A stretch of 64,000 bases of DNA from Callipepla californica brunnescens (Eukaryota > Chordata > Aves > Galliformes > Odontophoridae): assembly GCA_023055505.1 (NCBI GenBank), contig JALIRH010000027.1, positions 3,236,501-3,300,500 of the forward strand, given 5' to 3'. The position numbers and the translations under genes are program-made. The notes below the pieces were generated by a model. It did no database searches, had not been told where the DNA came from, and saw nothing but the letters and a program-made list of their open reading frames with translations. This document shows positions 1-12,746 of the stretch, in pieces. How positions within the stretch are numbered: position 1 is the stretch's first letter; each line of letters starts with the position of its first letter.

Positions 1-2451
1 TGACATAGAAGGTGAAAATGTGCGCTGAATTTGCATACACGCTTAAAAAAGCTAAGACAGGATGATTTCTAAATACTTCAGCTTTCAGTTTGATTGACAG
101 GTGGTACTGAACTGTGAAAGATGATGGAGATGCAACCAGAAGTTAATCTTTTAATAATAAGAAAATTACCACGAGGATTTACGTGGAGGTGTCATTCTTC
201 TCATTCCTCCCAACCTCAGCACAGTGCTGCCTTGTTACTTTCAAAGGCGTTTTCAGCAGTAGCAATAGTAATCTACTACTCTGTTAAGATCAATAAAAGC
301 ACCATAAAGAAGAGTTTAGAACCCTCCAAACCGGACAGAGGAGATCAGTGTCACAATGAGAAGTTTGCAAAGCGCTTCATTTTTTCAAGCTCTTGATTTG
401 TACTCTTCAGCTACCTTTGGTAAAGCTTTAGAAAGAATAACACTTGAAATTATGGGCTTGAATAGCAGGAAATTTGTGAAACCCAAAAAAGTAACGTCAT
501 GTGTGTCAGACAGTAAGGAAGAGACCCTTCTCATTGCTAACTCTATTTTACCTTCTGTTTGTCATTTTTATACCATTGTCAGCTTCTCTGTGCCAGACAT
601 ACTGTCAGAACAAAAGTGGGTCTTGGTCCATTTGTTAAAGGCAGACCGACTAATTCAAGCATATCTCAACTTTTAAACAAGGGGTGAGAGAAACAGCTTT
701 AATTGTTACAGTGGGAACACCTACGTAGCCCAGTGCAAAGCAATAAATATCTAGTCTAAATGTCATAATAAATTTTGTCAGACTGAAATTTATTGGCCTG
801 TAGAGTAGTCTCAAAGTGGAAAAACTTGAAGATGTGTGGGTTTTTTTTAAGGTAGGCATTGCTGTAGCTAACACACTGTTCTCTTTATTGGGGAGAGATG
901 GTCCCAGTGACCAGACCTGGCATTCCTCTGTGCTTTCTGGGGCAGACACAACACATACATCATATGTCAGGGCTATTTGGCACAATAAGGGAGTTTTACC
1001 CCTAATGACTGAGTCTCTTTACTTTTGTGGGTTTGAATAAAATCCCTAAAGTTTCTTGAACATAGTCTTTTTCTAGCTCAGTATTAATAATAGGTCAATT
1101 GCAACTTTTCTTGTGGTCACATTGCTGACAACATCCATCTAATCTTTTGCTCTGTGGCCTCTTGGAGCATTCCTTTTTAACACCCACAGAGAGGAGATAT
1201 TTCAAGAAATTTCCTCTGAAGTTTATGCAAAGTAAACGGATTTTTTTTCTCTGAAAAGTACTGCACAAAGCAGATCTTTCTCCATCAATTTGTGCTAAAA
1301 TTCCCTAGCATGTGTTTCAGGATTCCTGTGCTAGTCCACTTAACGCAGTGAAAACTGAAAATTTCAGTTTTGTTACATTAATGTGTTATTTTTTTTTCCA
1401 AGTGACAAAACAAAACATTCAGCAAATAAAATAGGCTTTCATGCCTACAAGAGTAAATTTTTAATCTTAATAGTTGATGTGATCCATCACTTTCTCCCAC
1501 TTCTCTGGCTGTTATGCACACAGCCAAATTCTATCATGTAAATGGTGATCAAAACTGCAAAACAGAATTAGGCAGAACTCTGCCTAAAGAGGGTGATGGG
1601 TTTCAGTATCCAGGTAATCCCTAAGCTTTGTCCCACTGATCTCACTAAGAGCAAATAGCAATTTTTTTGAATGGCATATTATCCTTTTTTAATATATGCT
1701 ATTCAGAAATCTGGAATCATAGAATCCTTGGAGTTGGAAGGGATCTTTAAAGGCCATCTAGTCCTTTTCTCCTACAATGAACAGGGACATCCACAGCTCC
1801 ATCATGTTGCCCAGAGCCTGTCCAGCCTGGCCTGGAAAGTCTCCAGGGATGGGGCTTCCACCACAAGTCTGGGCAACCTGTGCCAATGCCTCTCCATCCT
1901 CACTGTAAAAGCCTTTTTCCATATGTCTGGCCTAAATCTGGGAAATATCCGTATACATTTTACTGCAGGGTCCTGAGTGTTCAGTCAGACCCCGCCGTAT
2001 TGCCAGGCAGCTCCCAAGGGCCACCATGAAGTTCAGCATTTCAGCCCAGCAGGTGGATGTGGGCATTGTGGAGCTGGAAGGTATCTCTGCAGGAAACGAA
2101 CACAGTTATCATTCTGTAAATTTGCAGTCCTCATTTCGGGGCAGTGGAATACTGGAAGCATCCTGTATTTTGAAGATCACAGATGTGCTTTGTTCTCATG
2201 AGTAAATATTTTGGAATGTCGTAGTGGAAAACTCTTCCAAATAGTTTGTGTTCGGTGATTTTTGTTATTTGTAGCCTCACTATCTCCCTTCTCTCTGTAT
2301 GAAATTTCCTGCTTGCCAATGTGCAGTATGTTAATTGAGAATATTTGGTTTGTGCAGCAGTTTGCCAATGCCATGCTTTTACCAAGCATAAAAACATGCA
2401 AAGTATGTGCCTGTTACTGAAGAAAGATTTAGCATGCTGTTTTCTTTTCAG
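1..2451 (+). other. CEP112: CEP112 intron (partial, left edge)
   Basis: This is AT-rich intronic sequence from the window edge to the acceptor TTTTCTTTTCAG just before 2452. Apart from an antisense CR1 fragment at 1714-1941 I see no exon, RNA gene or regulatory signal. Open frames here are short and not supported by composition. Confidence 0.75.
1714..1941 (-). mobile_element. CR1 LINE fragment, antisense
   Basis: The left edge (AATCATAGAATCC, then GGAGTTGGAAGGGATCTTTAAAG) is the reverse complement of the typical avian CR1 3' end. The body then runs through the usual 3' UTR words (CATCTAGTCC, CCTGGCCTGGAAAGTC, GCCTCTCCATCCTCACTGTAA) to CTAAATCTG. The element is 5'-truncated and non-coding, and lies antisense to CEP112. 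Confidence 0.9.
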
Positions 2452-2574
2452 ATCATAGCTGAACTTCAGGCAACCGTTTCCTCTCTGACAGAAGAGAACA
2501 GCCGGCTCCAGGAAGTTTTACAACAGTTTGAAGATAAGAACCAGCAGCTGATTGCAAATAATAGAACAATCAAG
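2452..2574 (+). CDS. CEP112: CEP112 coding exon (coiled coil)
   Basis: This 123-nt exon (41 codons, phase 0 at both ends) is bounded by TTTTCTTTTCAG upstream and GTAATC downstream. It begins IIAELQATVSSLTEENSRLQ and continues EVLQQFEDKNQQLIANNRTI-K. The Leu/Ile/Val spacing with dense Glu, Gln and Lys is that of a continuous coiled coil, with no catalytic motif expected or seen. The frame runs directly into the exon at 24332. The family role is centrosomal, and this segment is part of the long C-terminal rod. Since the length is divisible by three and the phases match, skipping would remove 41 residues without a frameshift. The assignment rests on the recognised order of the last exons and the neighbouring AXIN2 gene. 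Confidence 0.88.
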
Positions 2575-5500
2575 GTAATCTAGAGATTTCAGTCACTGAT
2601 GCCACTTGCTGGGTTGGTGTAATTAGCTGTCCTGTTCTGCAGTGGGCAGATGAACACAGGTATCATTCCTGCTCGCACGGCACTCACTAATTCCGTTTGG
2701 TGGACTTTGGCTTTGATGTGTGGGGTGACTCAGACTCTGTTTCTGGCTGATCATGTTCCTGCATCAGAAGTTGGGCTTTGGCAAGTCTAACTCATCCATT
2801 TCAGTCAAATGCTTGAAGCTTTGCTTTTCTCTTTCTTCTAATGTTAACTCAGGTATAGTAATGCACTTTCAGCACCTTCTTAAGGTGCATCACGCCAACT
2901 TCCATTTGGTTTTCACAAGGCAGTGGCGGCATTGGTGGTTAAGGATGCAATGAAGGAAGAAATCTTCTTAGTTCTACTGGAAGCTATATATAAAGTCTCT
3001 GCTAACTATGAAGGGAATCAAGTCTATTATTATTAATATTTCTTCATATATTGTTTTGCATCACTTGCGTTCTCTGGCCCTTTATGAGCTTCTTTAAAAG
3101 AAGCATTAAGAGACTGCTGGTGTGAGTGTCCAGGCTGCGTTCTTTTTCCTTTTCCCATGCATCACTTAATGACACTTTTCTCCCAAGGAAACGTGTGCCC
3201 TAATTTGTGTGTAGATCTTGAGGAGCAGAGTTTTCTTTCTGACCATTTTATAGTCTCTTCTGTCAAAGGTAGATATCTATAAATGTTAGCTGTAATATTT
3301 TATCTCAGTTGAGTGAGTGCAGGTGGGTTTTATTTTCTTTGGGATCTGCAAGTAGAATGTTGTTATTTTGAAGTACAATTGGGATTATACCACTTAGGAA
3401 AATGCATTATCAGTTCTCCAGCATTCCAAGGGCCAACTGGATGTACAAAAGTGCTGTGACAGTGGAGCACCCTTCCACACAGTCATGAATGGGCTGGGAC
3501 TCACCAGTTGTAATGCATTCTCCCTTCTGAAGTTATAGATTTGCCAGCTTCTTATTACCTTGTGTATGTGCTACTATTGGATTTATAGATTCACTAAAGT
3601 TACCTTTAATGGAAGCAATTCAGCTGTTAGTGACAGTAGCTTCTGAACTCTAATAGTTACGGTTCCTGTGAAATCCTTCTCCATGTAAATGTGTTTTCAG
3701 TCATTATAGGCCTAGACATTGTGACTCAAAATATAATGAAATACTTACAGACCAAAGGGGAAATCTGCACAGTGTTTGTGAGCAGCGTCCTGGTGAATTT
3801 TTAGCCCTGGTGCTGTGTTTTCTACAACATGGAGAAGAAATTGCAGGAGATGTTATACTTGGAGATCTGTAACTTTTGTTTAGTATCACAAAGGTTGTAC
3901 TTGAAAACAAATCTTCCTTTGGAACCACTGATTTATTGGAAATGAACTGAAAGCCAGATATCTGAGCAGAAAATTCTTAGCAAGATGAACTGCTGCATAT
4001 ACTTCTACAAGAGTAAAGAGATGTTTTTAATATTCAATCACTTTGTATTTTTAAGAACCACACATACTTTCTAGACAAGCATATGCAGAAATACTTTGCT
4101 TTTTATTAGCCTGGGGCAAAAAAAAATGTTCCTGGTGAAGTGGAATCCTAGATGTACTGGGGATAGGGAAAGGCATCTATCCCAGGGTAAGCTGAAGACC
4201 ATGAGAGCTGATTGAAGAAACATTCTAAAGACAAAACAATCCTTAATACGTTATAAACCTTAGAGAAGACTTAATATAAGCTATTGAAAAGACTATCATT
4301 GAAAAACAGGCAATTGCTAAATAGAAGGTTGATTTAAACTAACATTGAGGAGCAGATTACAATATCCTTTATATGGTATTAGGTGACTTCCTGTAAGACC
4401 TTCCACTTATTATTCTTTTCAAAGGGAGAAATGTATTTTTACAGAAACCAACTGGCTCTCAGAGAAGTTCCACGTTTAGTCAGTAAAGTGATATCCAGAT
4501 GTGGATGCCATAGTACATGATTTTGATGTTAATGCAAATTCCTGACTCTTTTCTAGTTTTCTAAGTCCTTATTATTTCATGATTGTATCCGTCTCCTCAG
4601 CCTTGATTTTTTTTAATAGTATCTAAAGCATTAGCAAAAAAGAATAAAAGAAACTTAAGAACATTTTGCTTCTTTTGACAACCTAAAAACCCAATCTGAG
4701 CAACCCTTTTAGTCTTCAGATGGCCTCAATTTGGGTCAGTTTGAGACATGCTTAAAGTACTTGGCATTCTGTATTGCACTGTGATTTGTCTGGCCTAGGG
4801 CAAGCCAAGCTTCATGCTGTCAGAGTCATAGAATCAGGGTAAAAGCTTGGCTGGTGAACTTCCTTTCTTGTGGCTTAGGAGGTATCCACTTCAGATACCA
4901 CCAAATTGCAACACCCAGCAGTGAACATCCAAGCTGCAGTGATCTGACACAGCGCTGAGCAATGAGGTGACTGCTTTTGTTGCCTCCTTCTGCTGGTGAA
5001 TGTGAGCCTGCTGGGATTACAACAGTGCTGGCACAGGGGATGGCCCCAGGAGCACGACTCTGTGCTCTGCAGGTCTTGGCTTTGAACCTTTCCAGGACAT
5101 GCACTCCTTGGAGCACAGCACAAGGGCAATGCAGTGGGCCTGACATGGGGCAAAGCCAGCAAACCTCACCTGCTCTCGGTGCCATGCTGCTCCCCTAATG
5201 TGCTTACACTTCAAAGATTAGGAACCATTGATTTAGACTGCAGGATTAGTGGAGAGCACAATTATATTAATGCCCTGCAGATGGCTGGAAAAGCTTCTTA
5301 AGTTGCAGTGTCTGTTAACCTATTTGTGATGCTTTGTGCTGAGATTTTGGAAGGTTTTGGATGCTGAACTCTTGAGAATGGCTATGCAGGAGCTCTGCTG
5401 GTGATGTAAGTGCTGTGTAAACTTATTGAAGCTAAATTTAAACTAGCTGTCTTACATCCTGATAGCAATCTAGCCACAGCAGCCCGGAGCTCAGCACTGT

Positions 5501-5629
5501 CAAATGGTCAGAACATTTACCTAACTGTTCTAATGCTTTTGGCAGTGGTTACTGCCTGGATTCAGCTCTAGCATGAAGCTGACTGCATTGTAGAAGGACC
5601 TGGAGGTGATTTATGAAACTCTACTCTTC

Positions 5630-5648
5630 TTTTTTTTTTTTTTTTTTT
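5630..5648. repeat. poly(T) tract
   Basis: An uninterrupted run of about 19 T in a CEP112 intron. It may be the tail of an old antisense retro-insertion, but no recognisable element body adjoins it. Confidence 0.8.
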
Positions 5649-7097
5649 AATTTTTGGTGAAATTCTTTGGTATTCTGGGATTGAAAGCGTTGCAGAGCTG
5701 CAAAAAGTTCAGAATGTTTCAATGCAGAAGTAGATGGCCAAGTGGGGACTCCACATCAAAAAGCAGATTGTGGAAAGAAATGGATGATGGAGAGCACGCA
5801 GCGACAAACCCACAACAGAAAAGGAAGAGAATGATGCTTTTTTGCCAGAAGAACCACATTTGTTATTTGGCTCTTATTACTGATGCTAGGATTCTGTTAT
5901 ATCCCCTGAATTAACACCAAAATTTCATTAGCAAAACATGCTTAGAAGATGATATATTTCAACACTTTGTGTGTCAGCCAAATCATAATCAGATTAATTC
6001 CATTAATAAATAGAACTTTAAAGATTTCTAGGGAAGAATGCCATACAGTAATGTTCCTCTTCATGTGAAAAAGTTTGAAACAGTTGTTTTTCTTCATTAT
6101 GTATTAAGATGTTGAGAGGAGAAAAAAGTTAAATGTGTGATTTATAGCCGTAACAGCACAAAGGAGAAAACTTCTGGTTTTAACTTGTCCAGGCTAATGT
6201 GGGCATTGAGCACTCTCATTGGCATCACGTCTGTGTCAGGTGCTGCCCTATCTTGGAGCAAGAAATTAATTTCCTCTGTGCAAACACTAGGCTGAGGCTT
6301 TATCAACACAATGACATTTCTCAATGCAACCATCAGAAAATGCTCTGCTGTTACTGTCCGTGTGTGAGCTACCCTGCCTGGTAATCCTCCTTCCCTTTCA
6401 CCTTTGGTTCCAGCTAAAAGTAAAGTAAATAATGTTAAGCCTTGGGTTGTTTAAAGCATTCAGAACATTTCTTCAAGGGCACCTGATATCTTTGTTTCCG
6501 AAAAGTAGTTGTCAAAATATACTGCTGGTGTTTACAAACCTCTCTAAAACTCAGTATGTCAGAGAAACAGTGTTTCTAAATACGCCGTGAATAAACACCT
6601 TTTACTTTTGTTTTACTATCAGCCATGTTTATTAGCAAATTCCTTTTGTAATTACAAATAATATTTGGTGTTAAAAGAAAAAGCATGTTGGAGCTATGGG
6701 AACATGAGCTGAGCAATAGGAGTCCTGCAGAAGTGTTTAGCCTGTTGTCCTCAAAGTACCTTTTGGAACACTGGAATTACTTTGTATTTCCCAGTGATGT
6801 TTTTAATAAGAAAAATTTCAATTTCTTGGTTTTAAAGTCCCAGGCAAAGCTAGCTGTCAGTGTTTTAGATGTCTTATTAATGTTTCTGAAGGGAGAAGAT
6901 GCGTCAGAGAGCATACAACATAAATCGACCTGTTTTGCTGTACAGAAAAGAAGCGTTTTTAGTTCTGTCTTAGAAATGAGACACCGGAGAACAGAGCCTT
7001 TGCTCTGCCCGGGGTTTGTGGCAGAGCTGGAAATTTCCTCTAGCTCCTGAGCTCCTCTCAGGGGGTGCACCCATCCCTTCTGCAAGGAGTTTCAGGA

Positions 7098-7141
7098 TCC
7101 AAGCAGTAACAGGGTTAGGGTTGGGGTCCAAGCAGTAACAG
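7098..7141. repeat. telomere-like insertion between 15-bp direct repeats
   Basis: The word TCCAAGCAGTAACAG occurs exactly twice (7098-7112 and 7127-7141). The copies are separated by 14 bases, GGTTAGGGTTGGGG, which with the preceding G give two TTAGGG-type telomeric units and a degenerate third. This pattern fits a short interstitial telomeric sequence, with telomere-like bases added at a double-strand break whose ends were duplicated during repair. A simple partial tandem duplication is the alternative. Confidence 0.6.
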
Positions 7142-10100
7142 AACTGCAGTGCTGCGTGGTTGGAGTGGCTCTTGGCAATGAGCTTGCCCAGTGTGAAACC
7201 ACATCTAGCAGTACTCTTGCAGTCTGGTCAGACCCCTTCAAGAGCCGGGCCAGTTCCATTCTTTACTTTTTTGTTAGAGTTTCTGACAAGTTTCCAAGCT
7301 GTGGCAAATAAAGGGGAAACAATTTACATGTTCAGCATTTTCTTTGTGCATACAGCAGAAGGACTGTACTGGCTAACTGCTCAGAAGGCTCTGGCCATGT
7401 ATAACTGATAGCACTGGGAGCATTAATAGGAAAAACAAAAAGCTCTGAAAGCTAAACTAAAACCTAAAACTTAGGCTGAAGTGAGGATATGTTATTTCAG
7501 TGACTTTTTGTTGGTGAGTCTTGACTTGCTGTCTTCTCCACCTTGCACTGGTGCTGTAATGCTAGCTGTTATAATATAGACTGCTGCTGAATAGCTGCAA
7601 GAGGAGCTTTAGCCATTGAGATGCATTATTTTTTAGTAAGTCTTATTGAAATATTGATCTTCTGTGATTATTTCTTTTAACGTATCAATGCCTGTGAAAA
7701 GGAGATGAGCATTCCACTGTTGAAACTGACATTGGCTCACGTCTTATAAGACATCTGGTCAGAACATGCATTGCAGTTCGGGATGGTTTGGTGACCACAG
7801 ACATGCCAAATTCTGTCAGTCATTGGAGATGTTCAGAGATGTGTTTGTCACCAAGTTTTCCATAGGGATCTCAAATCCATCTAATAGCTTTTGTGGCTGA
7901 GCATTAGCATCCTAAACCATTTGGTGTGGTAAAATAAAGAGTTTTACGGGACTATCTTGATGTTAAATACATTTAGTCATTCTTCATGGGTCTCTGCTTC
8001 TTTGTTGCCGTCTTTAGTCTAAATAATAGACATAATTCTGCAGTGTCTTTATTAGCGAGGAATTACAAGGCACCGACATAGAAATTTTTGTACCTTAGCA
8101 TTGTAAAGTAGTCGTGAAAATTTACCATGCAAATAACATTATCTTGCTCTTAATTTCCTATATCCCATTTGATCAGCAGAGGAACTTGTGTCTTCCAAAC
8201 GGATAGGCACATGAAATCTGCAGGGCATTTGTGCTTTACATTTCTCTTTTACGTGGTGTCCAAGCTCACCTGCTTCTTGGTCTTTATTGATGTGAACGTT
8301 AGTTTGACCCAACTTTATTCTGTAAGAGAAATGAAGGTTTAGCCCCAAGCTTAACGGCTGCTGCTTACGTTCTGTCTCATGATTCCATTACATGGCTGTC
8401 TTTAAAAAGGCTGTATCAACACAATGGTGAATGGTAATAAAAAAAGGCTTATTTTCGTGTTAAGGTTAATCAGTTATTAATAGCAACAGACATTTTAAAA
8501 AGTCCTCTCTCCTTTTTATAGTCATATCTGTTTTTCTGCTGCCACAAATTATTTCATTGTATGAGGCACAGCACCTTCTCTTCACAATTACAGGGTTTCA
8601 GATGTGTAGCCAATCAGGCAGGCTGAGTGGCTGAGCATCTGCAAGTACTTTATAATATCTTTGACATGCTTTGTGAGACAAAGAATTGAGTCATCTTTTT
8701 TTTTTTTTTTCCCGCAGCAAGCTTTGCACTCTGGCATTTTTCTCAACTTTTCATGTCTCGACACATTGAAGAACTTACCATGGCCAACAGAAAAATCAGA
8801 CTCACAGGTTTTATAAAAGCCTAGAACCAGTGCTTGCCTGGTCTCTGAACTGCAGTCTGATTCTGTTTGGCGGGTTTGGAAGTTCAGATTTTCCCTACAT
8901 TTTCACCGTTGTCCTCAGTGTTTTGCTTTCCCTGCAGAAGTCGCTTTGCTGCCCGAGTCCTTTTTGTTCTTTCTCAGCCCTAATGGGAACCCACACAACA
9001 TCTGTCAGTCCCCAGATTACAGAATTAAAGGTGCCACAAATGCGTGATAAAATATCAAATCTCGTGTGGTGAAGCTATCTGTTTCTTCTAGCAAGCTGGA
9101 CTGCAGTAATTTTTTGCTGGAAAAAGGCCAAAAAAAGATTTCAAAACGACCCATTAAAATCTCTTCTTTTAACTGCCAGAACTGGAGTTAAAAATATGAG
9201 CGGGGTCCCTGTGCATTAGAGAGGTGCAGAGGAAGCACTCTTAGTGATGAGCATCAAATACGAACAACATGAGCCTATGCAGCTGATGAAGATGAGCAGA
9301 CAAGCTTTTTCTCTGTAACATAAGAAATTGAAAATTAGCTTTTTTAAGGTCTATTGTGCTATTGCTTTTCAAAGATGCTTTACTCTCCAAAAAGCACTGG
9401 GATTATTGTGAGGAGGGGAGAGTGGAGCTCAGAGAGACAGAGCTGGGGAAAGATCCAGAAGTTACAGGGCACACTGCCTGGGAGAAGAGCCCATGCTCAA
9501 AACCCTGGGACTTCACTGAAAGGAAAAATAAAACAGATAAAGATACAAACAAGTGTCTAACCTCCTCCAAACACGGGGCATCTGCAAAGCAGTCTGTGCA
9601 TAGGGCTGTGTAGACTTTCCAAGGGCTGTTCTTTGTTCCAGTTCCAGTGAGTTCCTGGAACGCAGCCTCCTTCCCTGCTCCTGGAACAGCCTTGACTGCA
9701 GGGCTTCTCCAGCAGTGTAGGTGGAAACACAATATGTGTGAACTATATATTCAACCAACAAAAGATTGCTGGGGAAAACGACATCTTCAAAGCAAACCTT
9801 CCATAGTCCACAAACATTTATTACTCTGTAGTAAAGATTTTAAAGCCTGGCACAGTAACACGCCTTGCAGGGTTTGGCAAATAGAGATCTGGGGATGTGG
9901 ACCCAGTCTACTTATCAGTGTGTATTTCCCTATGATATCTCTCTTACGGTGAGGGACCAGGAGTGAGGTAAAACAGCATCAGATTGCATTAGCTTTTTCA
10001 AGCACGCCGACATGATTTCCAGTATTTGTATAAACTTTTTTTCTTTTTCTTTTTGCAAAACTTTATGTTCTAATAGAGTTTGCTATCATTTCTGTACTAA

Positions 10101-12724
10101 CTGTGGTGCTAGCTGCTCCAGGGATATCAGCAGGAGAGAGCCACCGAGGATTGCAGCCTCATACGTTGAAATGTTCTTGCCAAAATTATTATTGACTTTA
10201 GAGATCTTCAGATTCCATTGAAAATTTTCTGCTGGCTCTCCAGTTTTACGTGCAGCTCTGAAACTCCAGCGGATCAAATCTCAGCATATTTTTAAGAAAG
10301 TGACTGGCAAACACGTTTGAGTGGCAGATCACAGGAACACAGCAATGTGCCTGTTAAACTTTCCTATTTTTTGCATAATAGTTGAGCCTTAAAAGTAATA
10401 AGAGAAACGTGGTGAATCTGAGAGGTGTGTGGGGATAAGTGCCTGTATTTAAGGACGAGGTAGCAGTGGAATGGAGGGGTCAGTAGCATTCTCACCAGTT
10501 TTGGAATATAGGGTCTTTATTTTCCAATGAGCTGTATTTTTCATGCGAACAAAAATATCTACTTTCCTTAGCAGTAAAAGATTATTACAAAGAAGGACTA
10601 AAGGAAAGCAGCCAAAGCTGCCATATTTCTGCCACTTTCTTGCATCAGTGGAGTTGAGAAGAAAGGAACTTTCCAAGTTACAGTACTGTACTTGAAAAGG
10701 AAAAAAGTAGACGAGGACTTTTATCTGTGTATTCAGTAGATCAGATGGCAAACTCACCCAGACAGCCTAGCAGGGGAGCAGCTTCTGCTCTTCTCAGTCA
10801 GCCCCGCGTGGTGTGAACAGCACCAAGTACATCAAAAGCTGCAAATATGCATTGGGAGTAAGTTTGGGGTTTTAAAAACATCTGTCTAATTAGCACGGCT
10901 TCTATATTTGCAAGTTCTGGCTCTGGCTTTCTCACAGCTTCAAGCTGAGCAGAAGTGGCTTTTTCATCTCACGAATTTGTGTAAGAGGTTAAACCTAAAA
11001 ATACTGTCACCAAACTTGACCCTACTGATCCTAGATATAATCCTATCTCATTTCCTCCCTGTATCAATCGCTCTTTTGTGCCTTGGTAGAAAACACGCGC
11101 TCTAGCAGCTAGCCAATTTTCTCCTGGAAAAAAAAAAAAACAAAAAAAACAACTCAGATCATTTTAATTGAATGTTATTATCAGCCAGTTCTTGTGGTTT
11201 GACATGGATTCAAAACAAAGCAGTTCATCTGCCTAAAGAATGCATAGGCACTAGTATAACAACTTCAGTTTTTGGATGCCTTCATCCTAAGGGAAGTTGG
11301 TTTGACTTGCCCTTCAGTGGAAATTTTTTGCACAGTTTACCAATGCTACAAAATAGCACTAGGGTCCAAAATTGATTTAAATCCTATTTCTGCATATCAA
11401 ATATTGCTCCCTTTCTCATTAAAATTTTATACAGTAAACACTTTCGTTTAGGCCTGGTTCACCTTGTTGCCTTGTAGTTCCAAGAGTCTGTCTCATTGTC
11501 TTCGTGGACATGCACATAAGGAAAAACAGTTTCATTGAAAATAAGCATTCTTTGAGCATTTTGCATGTGGATTCTGCGCTCAGTGTACATGCTCCATCTC
11601 ACAGTGGAGTCTGAGATCCTTCCCCAGGAGCAGTGTATTGTTCCCATGTCCTGCACCGCCTACATTGTGCTGATTCTCTTAATTCACCGCAGTAAGTATT
11701 TTATTTGTTAACCCTTGCAAACATGCATGAAGGCAGCTGTAGAGCTGATGCTGAAGCTTGCAGGGAAGAGTGGGAACTTCAAGGCTGAAGCTTCTTCATA
11801 AGCTCTTCTGTGCAGGCATCGCTAGACTTGTTTCTTTGACCTCTTCAAAATGCCTTTGGTGCTCTGCTGAGCAGACCACTTCATGGGGCTTAAAGCACCT
11901 GTTTTTTTTCTTCAGGGCTCTATTAAGTTTATTCTCAGGCAGCTGGGATGAGTGTTGCCTACAGGCTAAGCTGTAGGACTCTCAATGAGGTTCTTGGCAA
12001 CAAGTTCCCTATTCAACTGCCAGATAAGAAAGGATTGGAAAAGCAGTAAAGCAGGGTTTGTCAAGCACAACAAAACCCATAGTCCTCTGACACAACCACT
12101 TCTTGTTAGTAAAACTGTTTCTGCTTACTTTGAGTTCAAGTTTTCGTGGCGCTAAAGTCAATAACATCATCTGTCATTGTGTTAATGATTACAAAACCAA
12201 ATCGTTCAGAACTGATGGTGTTTGTATATGATCTAATCCATTAATGGAACCAAACAGCTCCCTGCAGTAGTGGTAAAGGTACCTGCTGGAACTGCCCTCG
12301 TGAGCTTGGCCAACCAATCATGAGAACCCCAAATTGGAATTTCTAATGTTGTCTCCTACATTTGGCACCTCAAGAGAGCTATATCCTCAGTGAAAACAGC
12401 AGATTGCCAATTATGAAGAATTCATTAAGATTTGCTGAAGTTCAAAGCGAAAAGGCCAGTTCCTCGCAGGTCAGGGCAACTCTTGTAGTGGTTCCTCCTT
12501 TGCCTGCAGCAGCAGCTCTTCTCCAGAACCTGTTTAGTTTTCTGCCAGCTCTGTTGGCAGGTGAAGAGAGCCCCGCATCACATCTCCCTGCAAGTAGTTA
12601 TATGTTGGAAGCCTATGCCCTGAATATGCTGTTTTCCCGGCCCAGCATGGCTTGAGATCTACATTTCAAAACCTGTCCACGTCAACTTTAGAAGACAAAG
12701 CATTCAGTGCACCTTTCACTTTGG

Positions 12725-12746
12725 TTTTTTTTTTTTTTTTTTTTTT
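12725..12746. repeat. poly(T) tract
   Basis: A run of about 22 T within the large CEP112 intron. There is no recognisable adjoining element. Confidence 0.8.

Noticed and set aside
4822..4860. Possible CR1 end (GTCATAGAATCAGGG)
   Set aside because: Only the ATAGAATC word matches; the following bases do not continue into CR1 sequence.
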